64,000 bases of DNA from Moraxella osloensis (GTDB lineage Bacteria; Pseudomonadota; Gammaproteobacteria; Pseudomonadales; Moraxellaceae), in contig NZ_CP047226.1 in NCBI RefSeq assembly GCF_009867135.1, forward strand, positions 682,001 through 746,000, written 5' to 3'. Positions 26,128 through 35,710 of this stretch are shown one piece after another. The notes beneath the pieces were generated by a model. That model saw only the letters and a list, made by a program, of their open reading frames with translations. It was not told the DNA's origin and searched no databases. The stretch's first letter is position 1, and every line of letters starts with the position of its first letter. The translations under genes and the position numbers were made by a program.

Positions 26128-28167
26128 TTATTTGGCGGCTTTGCTTTTGAGTAACGCCTGAATATTGGCCAAATAATCCTCTGCGGTTTTCTTGGGTTGG
26201 TGGGCTGCCGCTGATTTTTTCATACCAGGGGCATCGATATGTTCTGTCGGTAATTCGTCAATAAATCGGCTAGGGGTGGTGGTTTTCATTTGCCCGCCTG
26301 CACGGCGCTGTGCCGCCATCGTCATGGTCAGCTCTTTGCGGGCACGGGTAATCCCCACATACATCAAGCGTCGTTCTTCTTCGATGGATTCAGCAATAAT
26401 GGAATTTTTATGCGGTAATAGTTCTTCTTCAAGTCCCATGATATAGACATAATCAAACTCAAGCCCTTTAGCGGCGTGTAGCGTCATCAGATTGACTTTG
26501 TTGGTATTTTCCTCTTCCTGCTGCTGCTCAAGCATATCAAGTAACACAAGCTTACGAATAACTGCATCAATGGTGCGATCATTGTCATCATCCGCGCGGT
26601 TAATCAGGTTTTGGATACTGGCGTAAAGGGTCTCGATATTATCGATACGAATTTTTTCTTGCTGGGGGGTTTTTGCTTCGCTTCGTACCAAATCAATATA
26701 GCCAGTTTCATCAATCATTTGCTTGACCAACGGCACAGGGTCGGGATGCTGGTATAGCGCTTGGGTGTAACGCTCAATAAAATCAGCAAATTCTTTAAGC
26801 TCGCCACTGGCTTTTTTGGGTAACACATGCGTCAGTCCACTATGACCACTTGCCATCAAGAGCGAGACTTGGTGTTCTTGGGCAAATAGTCCGAGCTTTT
26901 CAAGGCTGGCAGGTCCAAGCCCACGTTTTGGGGTATTGATAATGCGCAAAAAGGCACTATCGTCTTCAGGATTCAGAATCAAACGCAGATAGCTCATGAT
27001 GTCTTTGATTTCGCTACGGGCAAAGAACGACGTGCCGCCTGATAACTTATAAGGAATTTGCAGCTGACGTAGTTGTGCTTCCAACATCCGCGCTTGAAAA
27101 TTACTACGATACAGTACCGCATAATCTTGCCATTCATTGGCATTGCGAAGTTTGTGGGTGATGATTTCTTTGGCAACGCGCTCTGCCTCATCATCATCGT
27201 TACGACAATTGATGATGCGAATCAGCTCGCCATGCCCTTTATCTGACCATAATTTTTTTTCAAATAAATGCTCATTATTGGTAATCACTGAGTTGGCAGC
27301 GTGCAAAATACGCGACGTAGAGCGATAGTTTTGCTCAAGTTTAACCACTTTTAATTTGGGAAAATCCTCTTGCAGCAGTGCCATGTTTTCAGGTTTTGCC
27401 CCACGCCATGCATAGATGGATTGGTCATCATCACCCACCACCGTAAAACGCGGCTGCACGCCAACGAGCAGTTTAATCAATTCATATTGCGCGGTATTGG
27501 TGTCTTGGTATTCATCTACCAATAGATAGCGTATGCGATTTTGCCATTTATCACGTACTTGGCTATTTTCCTGCAACAGCCGTGTCGGCATTACAATTAA
27601 GTCATCAAAATCCACCGCATTGTACGCACGTAGGTTACGCTCGTAGAGTTGATAGAGCGTTGCAAATAGCATATCTTCAGGGTCAGTCAGCGTATCCGCG
27701 GCTTTTTCAGGGGGGATAAGGTCGTTTTTCCAATCCGAAATCATTTTGATAGCTTTACCGACCAATTCGCGGCTCTCGGCACCACTCATGTTGTCACGTA
27801 CCATCAAATCCATCAACAGCCGCTTGCTATCTTCGGCATCCATGATGGAAAAATTGCCTTTAAGCGGCGTATGCAATAACTCGTAACGTAAAAACTGCAA
27901 GCCAAATTGGTGAAAAGTCGAGACAGTTAAGCCTTTGGTTTTATCACTCGGCAATAATTTTTGCACACGGGCTTTCATCTCGCGAGCCGCTTTGTTGGTA
28001 AAGGTGACCGCGGTAATACGCTCGGCTGGCATTTGGCATTCTTCAATCAGATAAGCGATTTTACGGGTAATCACCGATGTCTTACCCGAACCTGCACCTG
28101 CCAGTACCAGCAAGGGTCCAGAGACATATTGCATGGCTTCTTGTTGGCGAGGGTTTAATTGGCTCAT
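26128..28167 (-). CDS. rep: ATP-dependent DNA helicase Rep
   Basis: The 679-residue SF1A helicase begins LNPRQQEAMQYVSGPLLVLAGAGSGKT (Q-motif and Walker A). DEYQDTN, VVGDDDQSIYAWRGA, LEQNYRST, YKLSGGTSFFARSEIKD, VNLMTLHAAKGLEFDYV and EEERRLMYVGITRA follow. The ISDWKNDL segment and the full-length pattern match Rep better than UvrD or PcrA. Rep unwinds 3'-5' and helps replication forks pass obstacles. The ATG at 28167 has a GGTGGAAG element upstream; a GTG four codons earlier is less likely. It is alone on its transcript. Confidence 0.95.
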   Translation of the reverse strand: MSQLNPRQQEAMQYVSGPLLVLAGAGSGKTSVITRKIAYLIEECQMPAERITAVTFTNKAAREMKARVQKLLPSDKTKGLTVSTFHQFGLQFLRYELLHTPLKGNFSIMDAEDSKRLLMDLMVRDNMSGAESRELVGKAIKMISDWKNDLIPPEKAADTLTDPEDMLFATLYQLYERNLRAYNAVDFDDLIVMPTRLLQENSQVRDKWQNRIRYLLVDEYQDTNTAQYELIKLLVGVQPRFTVVGDDDQSIYAWRGAKPENMALLQEDFPKLKVVKLEQNYRSTSRILHAANSVITNNEHLFEKKLWSDKGHGELIRIINCRNDDDEAERVAKEIITHKLRNANEWQDYAVLYRSNFQARMLEAQLRQLQIPYKLSGGTSFFARSEIKDIMSYLRLILNPEDDSAFLRIINTPKRGLGPASLEKLGLFAQEHQVSLLMASGHSGLTHVLPKKASGELKEFADFIERYTQALYQHPDPVPLVKQMIDETGYIDLVRSEAKTPQQEKIRIDNIETLYASIQNLINRADDDNDRTIDAVIRKLVLLDMLEQQQEEENTNKVNLMTLHAAKGLEFDYVYIMGLEEELLPHKNSIIAESIEEERRLMYVGITRARKELTMTMAAQRRAGGQMKTTTPSRFIDELPTEHIDAPGMKKSAAAHQPKKTAEDYLANIQALLKSKAAK

Positions 28168-28322
28168 AGTCGCTTCCACCGTTAATAAAAGTTGCTCAGT
28201 AAAAAATGGACAATCGACTATTATAGTCTAAAGCGCAAAAGATAAGGGCATAGTTGGCGGTAAAATTTTAAGAATTAATCCGTGCAATAATCCATAAGCC
28301 GGTGGTCGTCAATGACTGCCAT

Positions 28323-28348
28323 AAAAAAAAGATGCGGGATCGCATCTT
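28323..28348 (-). terminator. Orphan minus-strand terminator
   Basis: AAGATGCG, loop GGAT, CGCATCTT form a perfect hairpin. The minus strand continues into eight T. It lies 43 bp past the stop of the short minus-strand frame at 28391-28543 and is not needed by rep or hemB. Confidence 0.85.
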
Positions 28349-28390
28349 CTGTTGATTTAATTTTCTGTTAATTGAATTGATAACAATATA

Positions 28391-28543
28391 TTAATTATGC
28401 GTAGACAATACCACCTGTTGGCTCGGCTGATTTAAGGTACTAACAACCGCATCAGTCGGACTTATCGATGGCTGAGTATCCGTTGTCAAATCAGCAGAAA
28501 GTTTAAAGCTGAGTGCCAAAAAGTAATCAATTATTACAAAACG
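28391..28543 (-). pseudogene. Possible remnant: 3' end of a lost gene
   Basis: On the minus strand, 50 codons stay open and end at TAA (28391-28393). The translated end reads DYFLALSFKLSAD, then TDAVVSTLNQPSQQ, then STHN. The composition looks coding (mixed residues, hydrophobic then polar tail), but upstream the frame closes at once (TAG at 28544-28546) and there is no start codon with a ribosome site. A good terminator follows on the same strand. I read this as the surviving 3' end of a deleted or decayed gene. A small real gene starting at an internal TTG is possible. I do not recognise the family. Confidence 0.35.
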
Positions 28544-28815
28544 CTAAAAATGACGCCAAAAAAGGCTCGTCAAAAATTAGTAAACTTAGTGAATACGGGT
28601 AAATAGGTAAATAAGAATTGGTATTTTTTCTTTAGCTTCTTTACTTTAACTTATTGTGCATGAAATTGACTGATTAACTAAGTTTATATTTAGTAAATAA
28701 ATGGATAAAAAAATGATAAAAGTTAGCAAATTTGTTATTTTTTATGACATTAGGTAACTTTTTATCACGCTCGTTAGCGCGCCCGATGGTTTTAGGTTAA
28801 CGAGTGTAACGTCAC

Positions 28816-28855
28816 AAAAAAGGCGACACTGATATAAAAACTAGTGTCGCCTTTA
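28816..28855 (-). terminator. Terminator of hemB
   Basis: GGCGACACT (28822-28830) pairs with AGTGTCGCC (28843-28851). On the minus strand six T follow. Confidence 0.9.
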
Positions 28856-28877
28856 GTTTTAATCAAACTTTAGAACG

Positions 28878-29894
<1,017 letters not shown>

Positions 29895-30032
29895 TTATCG
29901 AGTGACACTTATTATTAAGTAACATTATCAAGTAACGCAGAAATTGTATAAGGCTAAATAAGCAAAATTTGCTAGAATGATCATTTTTTAAAAAGCTATC
30001 TTAACACAATCTACTTACGCATGGAGGGCGCC

Positions 30033-30641
30033 GTGAGTTTAAACCCTGTAAATGCCAATCAATTAGCCGCTCAGTCATCGACTGATAGCACTAACATGAC
30101 TGACACGATGTCTAAAGAAAATGACGAGCATTCTGATTTGGCAAACGAGTCGCAACTGCAGCTCAATGAAGACAGTGAGCATCACGCTATCAGCAAACCT
30201 AGTATTGATGTGCTAGGGCAGCAGCTCGCCAGCATCATGTCCCAAAGCCCATTTGTGGCGCATACCTTTACTAGCTATCATTATGAAGATGGTAAAGTAT
30301 ATGGTAAGGTCAAGTCCAATCCCGCACTCATCGGCAATCCAAATTTTGAGATTTTGCATGGCGGTATGACGGCGACGCTATTAGATACCATAGGCGGGCT
30401 TGAAGGCATGCTTGAAATCTATCGTCGTGACCAAGGCACATTTGAAGAGCAGACCAAAAAAATCAAACGCATGGCAACCGTCGATTTGCGTGTTGATTAT
30501 CTAGCCCCTGGGCGCGGTCATGAGTTTATGGTCACAGCCGAAGTAATTCGTATGGGACGCAAAGGCTGCACCACGCGGATGATGTTGGTCAATGATGAAG
30601 GAAAACTCATCGCGCATGGCATCGCCAGTTATGCGTTTTAA
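30033..30641 (+). CDS. PaaI-type hotdog thioesterase with acidic N-terminal extension
   Basis: The ~202-residue protein has a ~65-residue polar, acidic N-terminal extension (rich in S, N, E, D) before a single hotdog domain. The domain contains NFEILHGGMTATLLDTIGGLEG (active-site helix, HGG and acidic D), VDLRVDYLAPG and GRKGCTTRMMLV. It should hydrolyse acyl-CoA thioesters. I chose GTG 30033 because GGAGGG precedes it by five bases, while the ATG at 30021 would put this element inside the gene and has none of its own. The extension could mark a protein contact or be unstructured. Confidence 0.8.
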   Translation: MSLNPVNANQLAAQSSTDSTNMTDTMSKENDEHSDLANESQLQLNEDSEHHAISKPSIDVLGQQLASIMSQSPFVAHTFTSYHYEDGKVYGKVKSNPALIGNPNFEILHGGMTATLLDTIGGLEGMLEIYRRDQGTFEEQTKKIKRMATVDLRVDYLAPGRGHEFMVTAEVIRMGRKGCTTRMMLVNDEGKLIAHGIASYAF

Positions 30642-30668
30642 AACAGCCATTTATAGTAAAAAACCCAT

Positions 30669-30696
30669 AAAAAACCCACAGTAATGTGGGTTTTTT
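30669..30696. terminator. Bidirectional terminator
   Basis: AAAAAACCCACA, loop GTAA, TGTGGGTTTTTT form a perfect stem. It separates the thioesterase gene (+) from the efflux operon (-). Confidence 0.92.
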
Positions 30697-30716
30697 ACTA
30701 TAACAGCTTATGGCTA

Positions 30717-30758
30717 ATCTAATGCACTAGATCTAATGAGCTAGGTCTAATGTATTAG
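30717..30758. repeat. 14-bp tandem repeat, three copies, containing a stop codon
   Basis: ATCTAATGCACTAG (30717-30730), ATCTAATGAGCTAG (30731-30744) and GTCTAATGTATTAG (30745-30758). The last copy includes the stop codon (30755-30757) of the efflux outer membrane gene. Confidence 0.85.
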
Positions 30759-32347
30759 GGTTGCACGGTGGTTGTGGTGGTCGTTGTTGAGGTCGTGTTA
30801 GTGCTAACTTGGGCAGGCTGATGGGCTACGTCAGTAATTTTTTGCTGGGTATTATTGGCAACCTGTGACAACTTGGTGCTGAAATTCATATGTTTTTCTG
30901 TGGGTGTTTCGAGCGGTACATCGCGACTTACCCCGCCACCTAAAACTTGGTATAGCTGAATTTGACTGAGCAATTGCGACTGCTTGGTATTTAGAATACT
31001 TTGTTGGCTGCTATAAATCGAACGCTGTGCATCTAATACGCCCAAATAATTGTCTAAACCTGCTTTGAAACGGGCTTGAACAATTTGATAGTATTTTTGG
31101 TTGGCAGCGAGCGACTGGTTGTATGCGGTCAATTGCTGATTTAACGTTGCGTGATTGGCAAATACGTCATTGACTTCTTTAAAAGCGGTTTGAATTGCTT
31201 TTTCATAAGTATTTAGCGCTTGTTGTTGCTCGATTTCACTCACTTGGTAGTTGGCTTTACGTAGACCTGCATCAAAAATCGGCAAGCTCACACTCGGTCC
31301 GAAACCCCAGCTAAATGCGCCTGTTTTAAACAAATCGCCTAAGCTTGAACTGGCAGCCCCCACATTGCCTGATAGGCTAATGGTTGGATAAAACGCAGCG
31401 CGCGCGGCGTTAATATTTGCGCCTGCGGCTTTTAAGTTATATTCCGCTTGACGCAAATCAGGACGATACAATAATAAATCACTGGGTAAGCCCGTGCCAA
31501 AAATACGATTATTGGTGATGCTACTAATGCCCGCAGCGGGTAGCAGGCTATTATCCACCGGGGCGCCTACTAGGTAGCGTAAGGCATTTTGGTTGGTCAA
31601 CAAATTGGTTTGTGCTTGGGCGATAGACACTTTGGCGGCTTCAACCGCCGCTTGCGCTTGTACGCTAGTTAGCTGCGAATCAAGACCTGCTTTAAAACGC
31701 AGCTGGTTAATGCGAAGTGAATCTTGGCGCGTGGCTAAGGTTTGTTTGGCAAGTTGCAGTTGTGCCAGACTATAGCTGTATGCCACATAGCTTTGCGCAA
31801 TGTTACTAATCAAGCTAATTTGCGCGGCATCTTTGGCAGCGGTAGTCGCAAGGTAGTTTTGTAAGGCGGCATCTTTGAGGCTAGCAATACGTCCCCAAAA
31901 GTCAAACTCGTAACTTGACATTGCCAAACCGACATTGTAAGCACTACTAGGATTGGCATCTATTGAATTTTTTGCACCGTAAGAATATGAGCCAGAACTA
32001 TTGATAGTAGGCACATCGGCGATGTCTCGAATTTGATACTGCGCGCGGGCTTTTTGAATCGCCAAAATCGTGGCACTGATGTCTTTGTTGTTGTCTAACC
32101 CCAATTGAATCAGTTGTTTTAGCTTGGCATCGCTATAAAAATCCTGCCAACGCTGAGCCGCGATACTCGGCTGACTGGTGCCGCTGACGGTCTGACTGTC
32201 ATAGGTTTCATAAGGCTGATTAATTGCGATATGCGGCTGTGCTACGACAGGCTCAGTTTTGGCTTTTGGAATGGTTTGACAAGCGCTGAGCGATAGTAGG
32301 GTGGCTACTATAGCGGTCAGGGGTACTAGGCGAAAGGTAGAATCCAT
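30755..32347 (-). CDS. RND efflux outer membrane lipoprotein (OprM/AdeK type)
   Basis: The ~530-residue TolC-like channel has lipobox LSAC (Cys23) after a signal peptide. Two outer-membrane-factor repeats follow, marked by LRINQLRFKAGLDSQLT and YQIVQARFKAGLDNYLG, and by RPDLRQAEYNLKAAGANINAARA. It forms the exit duct of the pump encoded just upstream. The C-terminus is a threonine-rich tail (TNTTSTTTTTTTVQP), like that of the partner adaptor. I chose the ATG at 32347, which gives a normal lipoprotein signal and has AGGTAA upstream. It is the last gene of the operon, 76 bp after the permease. Confidence 0.93.
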   Translation of the reverse strand: MDSTFRLVPLTAIVATLLSLSACQTIPKAKTEPVVAQPHIAINQPYETYDSQTVSGTSQPSIAAQRWQDFYSDAKLKQLIQLGLDNNKDISATILAIQKARAQYQIRDIADVPTINSSGSYSYGAKNSIDANPSSAYNVGLAMSSYEFDFWGRIASLKDAALQNYLATTAAKDAAQISLISNIAQSYVAYSYSLAQLQLAKQTLATRQDSLRINQLRFKAGLDSQLTSVQAQAAVEAAKVSIAQAQTNLLTNQNALRYLVGAPVDNSLLPAAGISSITNNRIFGTGLPSDLLLYRPDLRQAEYNLKAAGANINAARAAFYPTISLSGNVGAASSSLGDLFKTGAFSWGFGPSVSLPIFDAGLRKANYQVSEIEQQQALNTYEKAIQTAFKEVNDVFANHATLNQQLTAYNQSLAANQKYYQIVQARFKAGLDNYLGVLDAQRSIYSSQQSILNTKQSQLLSQIQLYQVLGGGVSRDVPLETPTEKHMNFSTKLSQVANNTQQKITDVAHQPAQVSTNTTSTTTTTTTVQP

Positions 32348-32423
32348 ATAACTTACCTGTATCAACATAATGTGTTTGTTATTGTAAAAGATTAAATGGG
32401 TAAAATGTTTACCCATTTATGTC

Positions 32424-35400
32424 TTATTGATGGTTTGATGGTGAACCGCCATCAGGCTTATAGAGGCTCACCTGTGTTGGCTGAGTGACAGCGACAGGTT
32501 CAGCGGCATTAGGTGAGTAAGGTGACACGGGTTGTAAATCACCAACGTTGCCATCATTGCCATTATTAGGGTCGTGCGGTTTGTTACCTTTAATCAGTGA
32601 GCGTATCCACACATAGAACATTGGGATAAAGAACACCCCTAGGATAGTTGCACTGACCACACCGCCTAACACACTCGTACCAATCGCATTTTGGCTACCT
32701 GAGCCTGCGCCTGTTGCCAAGAATAAGGGTACCACACCAATACCAAACGCCAATGATGTCATGATAATCGGGCGTAAGCGTTGGCGAGCAGCGACCGTAA
32801 CCGAATCATATAGATTATGTCCCAAATCTTGTCGTTCTTTGGCAAATTCAATAATCAAAATCGCATTTTTGGCTGATAAACCGACAACGGTCAGCAGACC
32901 CACTTGCAAATAAATATCGTTTGAAAGCCCGCGTAAACCCGTAAACAGCGCAGCACCCAATACCCCAAGTGGCACAACAAGTAGCACTGCAAAGGGAATT
33001 GACCAGCTTTCATACAGCGCGGCTAGACATAAGAACACCACGACAATCGAAATCGCGTACAGCATGGGTGCTTGGGCGCCAGATTTTTTCTCTTCTAATG
33101 ATAAACCTGTCCATTCGTAACTGATGCCTTTTGGCAGTTTGGCAATCATTTGTTCCATCGCCGTCATCGCTTGACCGGTACTAAGTCCTGGCGCTGCGCT
33201 ACCTTGCAAGTTCATCGATGACAAGCTGTTATAACGCGTTAGCGTAGGTGAACCATACTGCCATTCACCGGTAGCAAATGAGCTAAACGGAATCATCTGA
33301 TTATCACTGTTGCGTACATACCACTTGTTGATGTCCTCGGGGGTGGTACGGCTCTCAGCTTCACCTTGCATATACACTTTTTTGATACGACCACGATCCA
33401 TAAAGTCATTGACGTAGCTACTACCCCAAGCGGTACTAAGAACACTGTTAATCAGGCTCGGCGCGACACCCATCGCAGCAGCAGCATCATAGTTGACGTT
33501 GACTTTATATTGGGGTGAATCTTCTTGTCCATTTGGACGCACGCCACTGACTTGTTTATTTTGCGCCGCCATGCCCAGTAGCATGTTACGGGCTTGCAAT
33601 AAGCCTTCGTGACCTAAGTTGCCTGAGTCTTGTAGCTGCAGATCAAAACCCGTTGCCGTACCCAAACCTTGAATAGCAGGCGGTGAAATGGCATATACTT
33701 GGGCTTCATTGACTTGGGTCATAAAATAACCCATGGCGCGTTTGGCAATCGATTGTGCGGTATTTTCTTTACCAGGGCGCTCATCCCAATCTTTTAAGCG
33801 GATAAATGCCAATCCCATGTTTTGCCCTTGACCGGCAAAACTAAAGCCATTGACCGTAAATACAGACTGCACAAGGTCTTTTTCTTGGGTTTTATAATAG
33901 GCGTTGACCTTTTCGATAACCGCTTGCGTTTGATTTTGGGTACTACCGGCAGGCAGTTGCACCAATGTCAACAGCACACCTTGGTCTTCTTCGGGAATAA
34001 ATGAACTTGGAATACGGGTAAATAAGAACACCAATGCCACAATCACCAAGGCATAAGGAATCATATACAGCCAGCGCATTTTGATACTGCGACCCACAAA
34101 TTTTTCATAGCCTTCACTAAGACGCATAAACATGCGATTAAATGCGCCAAAGAAACCGGTCTGATGCCCGCTGTGTTTGTCATGGGCTTTAGTGCGTTTG
34201 AGGATAGTCGCACATAGGGCAGGGGTAAAAATTAACGCAACTAAGGCGGATAGTACCATGCTGCTGATAAGCGTCACGGAGAACTGGCGATAAATCACCC
34301 CAGTTGAGCCGCCAAAGAATGCCATCGGTAAAAAGACAGCCGACAAAATCAAGGCAATACCAATGACCACTTTACTGATTTCGCGCATGGATTCACGGGT
34401 GGCTTCCAGTGGCGTCATGTCTGGATTTTCCTCCAGCAAACGCTCAACGTTTTCGACCACGACAATCGCGTCGTCGACTAGTAGACCGATTGATAACACC
34501 ATGGCAAACAGCGTCAACACATTGATGCTATAGCCAAATGCGTACAAAATACCAAACGTACCCAGTATTACCACAGGTACTGCCAACGTAGGAATAATCG
34601 TTGCGCGCCAGCTTTGTAAAAACAAGAACATCACTAAAAATACCAGCGCAATCGCTTCAGCAAGTGTTCTGACCACTTCCTCAATCGACAAACGTACAAA
34701 TGGCGTGGTGTCATAAGCAACCGAGGCTTTTAAGCCCGCAGGAAAATTAGGTTCAAGCTCTTTAAGTTTGGCTTCTACGGCGTTACGTGTGCTTAAAGCA
34801 TTGGCGCCAGATGACAGTGAGATACCGATACCTGCCGCATCCTTGCCATTGTAGCGGGCAATTTCGCTGTAGCTTTCACTACCAATTTCCACTTTGGCGA
34901 CATCACCCAAGCGAATTTTCGCGCCATTTGTATTACTTTTAAGTAAAATATTACGAAATTGCTCTGGGGTTTGTAAGTAACTTTGCACAGTCACTGTGGC
35001 ATTAATGGCTTGACGGGCTTCGTCAGTGGGTGTTTGTCCTAGCTGACCGGCTGATACTTGCGCGTTTTGCGCTTGAATTGCGCTGGTGATATCCGAGGGT
35101 ATTAACCCATAGGTACGAAGTTTTTCAGGGTCTAACCAAATACGCATGGCATACGCAGAGCCAAACACATTGACGTCACCGACACCATCGACACGGCTGA
35201 GCTGGTCAACCACGTTGGAGTTGAGATAATCGGCAATATCGGCACGATCCATACTGCCATCTTCGGATGTCATCGCCAGTACCATCAAAAAGCCACTCGT
35301 GGACTTATTGACGTTGACCCCCATGCGCTGCACCATCTCTGGCAGCGAACTCATGGCAGATTGCAGTTTGTTTTGGACTTGGACTTGTGCCGTATCAGGA

Positions 35401-35696
35401 TCTGTCCCATTCTCAAAGGTCAAGGTAATTTGTGCAGCGCCACTGGATGATGAACTTGAGGACATATACATCAATCCATCAAGCCCTTTCATTTTTTGCT
35501 CAATCACCTGCGTGACGGAGTCTTCAATGGTTTGGGCAGCGGCACCTGGATAAGTTGCTGAGATACTAATGGTAGGTGGGGCAATACGTGGATACTGCTC
35601 AATCGGTAATTTAAAAATTGCTAAGATACCCATCAGCATGATGAGCATGGCAATCACCCAAGCAAAGATGGGTCTATCAATAAAAAAGCGTGACAT
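32424..35696 (-). CDS. RND multidrug efflux permease (AcrB/MexB/AdeJ type)
   Basis: The 1090-residue inner membrane proton antiporter begins MSRFFIDRPIFAWVIAM, as HAE1-family pumps do. The fourth-helix proton relay aspartates are in GLLVDDAIVVVENVER; the porter-domain QVQVQNKLQ and the docking loops are complete. The C-terminal tail after the last helix is long (~55 residues) and rich in N, D, P. It should expel varied amphiphilic drugs through the partner channel. It starts 14 bp after the adaptor gene with a GGGAGA site. It is closely related to characterised drug pumps, but its substrate range cannot be read from sequence. Confidence 0.95.
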   Translation of the reverse strand: MSRFFIDRPIFAWVIAMLIMLMGILAIFKLPIEQYPRIAPPTISISATYPGAAAQTIEDSVTQVIEQKMKGLDGLMYMSSSSSSSGAAQITLTFENGTDPDTAQVQVQNKLQSAMSSLPEMVQRMGVNVNKSTSGFLMVLAMTSEDGSMDRADIADYLNSNVVDQLSRVDGVGDVNVFGSAYAMRIWLDPEKLRTYGLIPSDITSAIQAQNAQVSAGQLGQTPTDEARQAINATVTVQSYLQTPEQFRNILLKSNTNGAKIRLGDVAKVEIGSESYSEIARYNGKDAAGIGISLSSGANALSTRNAVEAKLKELEPNFPAGLKASVAYDTTPFVRLSIEEVVRTLAEAIALVFLVMFLFLQSWRATIIPTLAVPVVILGTFGILYAFGYSINVLTLFAMVLSIGLLVDDAIVVVENVERLLEENPDMTPLEATRESMREISKVVIGIALILSAVFLPMAFFGGSTGVIYRQFSVTLISSMVLSALVALIFTPALCATILKRTKAHDKHSGHQTGFFGAFNRMFMRLSEGYEKFVGRSIKMRWLYMIPYALVIVALVFLFTRIPSSFIPEEDQGVLLTLVQLPAGSTQNQTQAVIEKVNAYYKTQEKDLVQSVFTVNGFSFAGQGQNMGLAFIRLKDWDERPGKENTAQSIAKRAMGYFMTQVNEAQVYAISPPAIQGLGTATGFDLQLQDSGNLGHEGLLQARNMLLGMAAQNKQVSGVRPNGQEDSPQYKVNVNYDAAAAMGVAPSLINSVLSTAWGSSYVNDFMDRGRIKKVYMQGEAESRTTPEDINKWYVRNSDNQMIPFSSFATGEWQYGSPTLTRYNSLSSMNLQGSAAPGLSTGQAMTAMEQMIAKLPKGISYEWTGLSLEEKKSGAQAPMLYAISIVVVFLCLAALYESWSIPFAVLLVVPLGVLGAALFTGLRGLSNDIYLQVGLLTVVGLSAKNAILIIEFAKERQDLGHNLYDSVTVAARQRLRPIIMTSLAFGIGVVPLFLATGAGSGSQNAIGTSVLGGVVSATILGVFFIPMFYVWIRSLIKGNKPHDPNNGNDGNVGDLQPVSPYSPNAAEPVAVTQPTQVSLYKPDGGSPSNHQ

Positions 35697-35710
35697 GATA
35701 TCTCCCGTGC

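Larger units (their letters stand above)
28168..28877. other. Long intergenic region between rep and hemB
   Basis: About 710 bp without a complete gene. It contains an orphan gene 3' end with its own terminator (28323-28543) and the hemB terminator (28816-28855). Both are listed separately. The stretch 28544-28815 is AT-rich and has stops in all frames. Confidence 0.6.

Noticed and set aside
28505-28605. A ~29-codon plus-strand frame beginning GTG in the rep-hemB gap
   Set aside because: Too short, lysine-rich from AT-rich DNA, without a ribosome site. It opposes the likelier minus-strand remnant.
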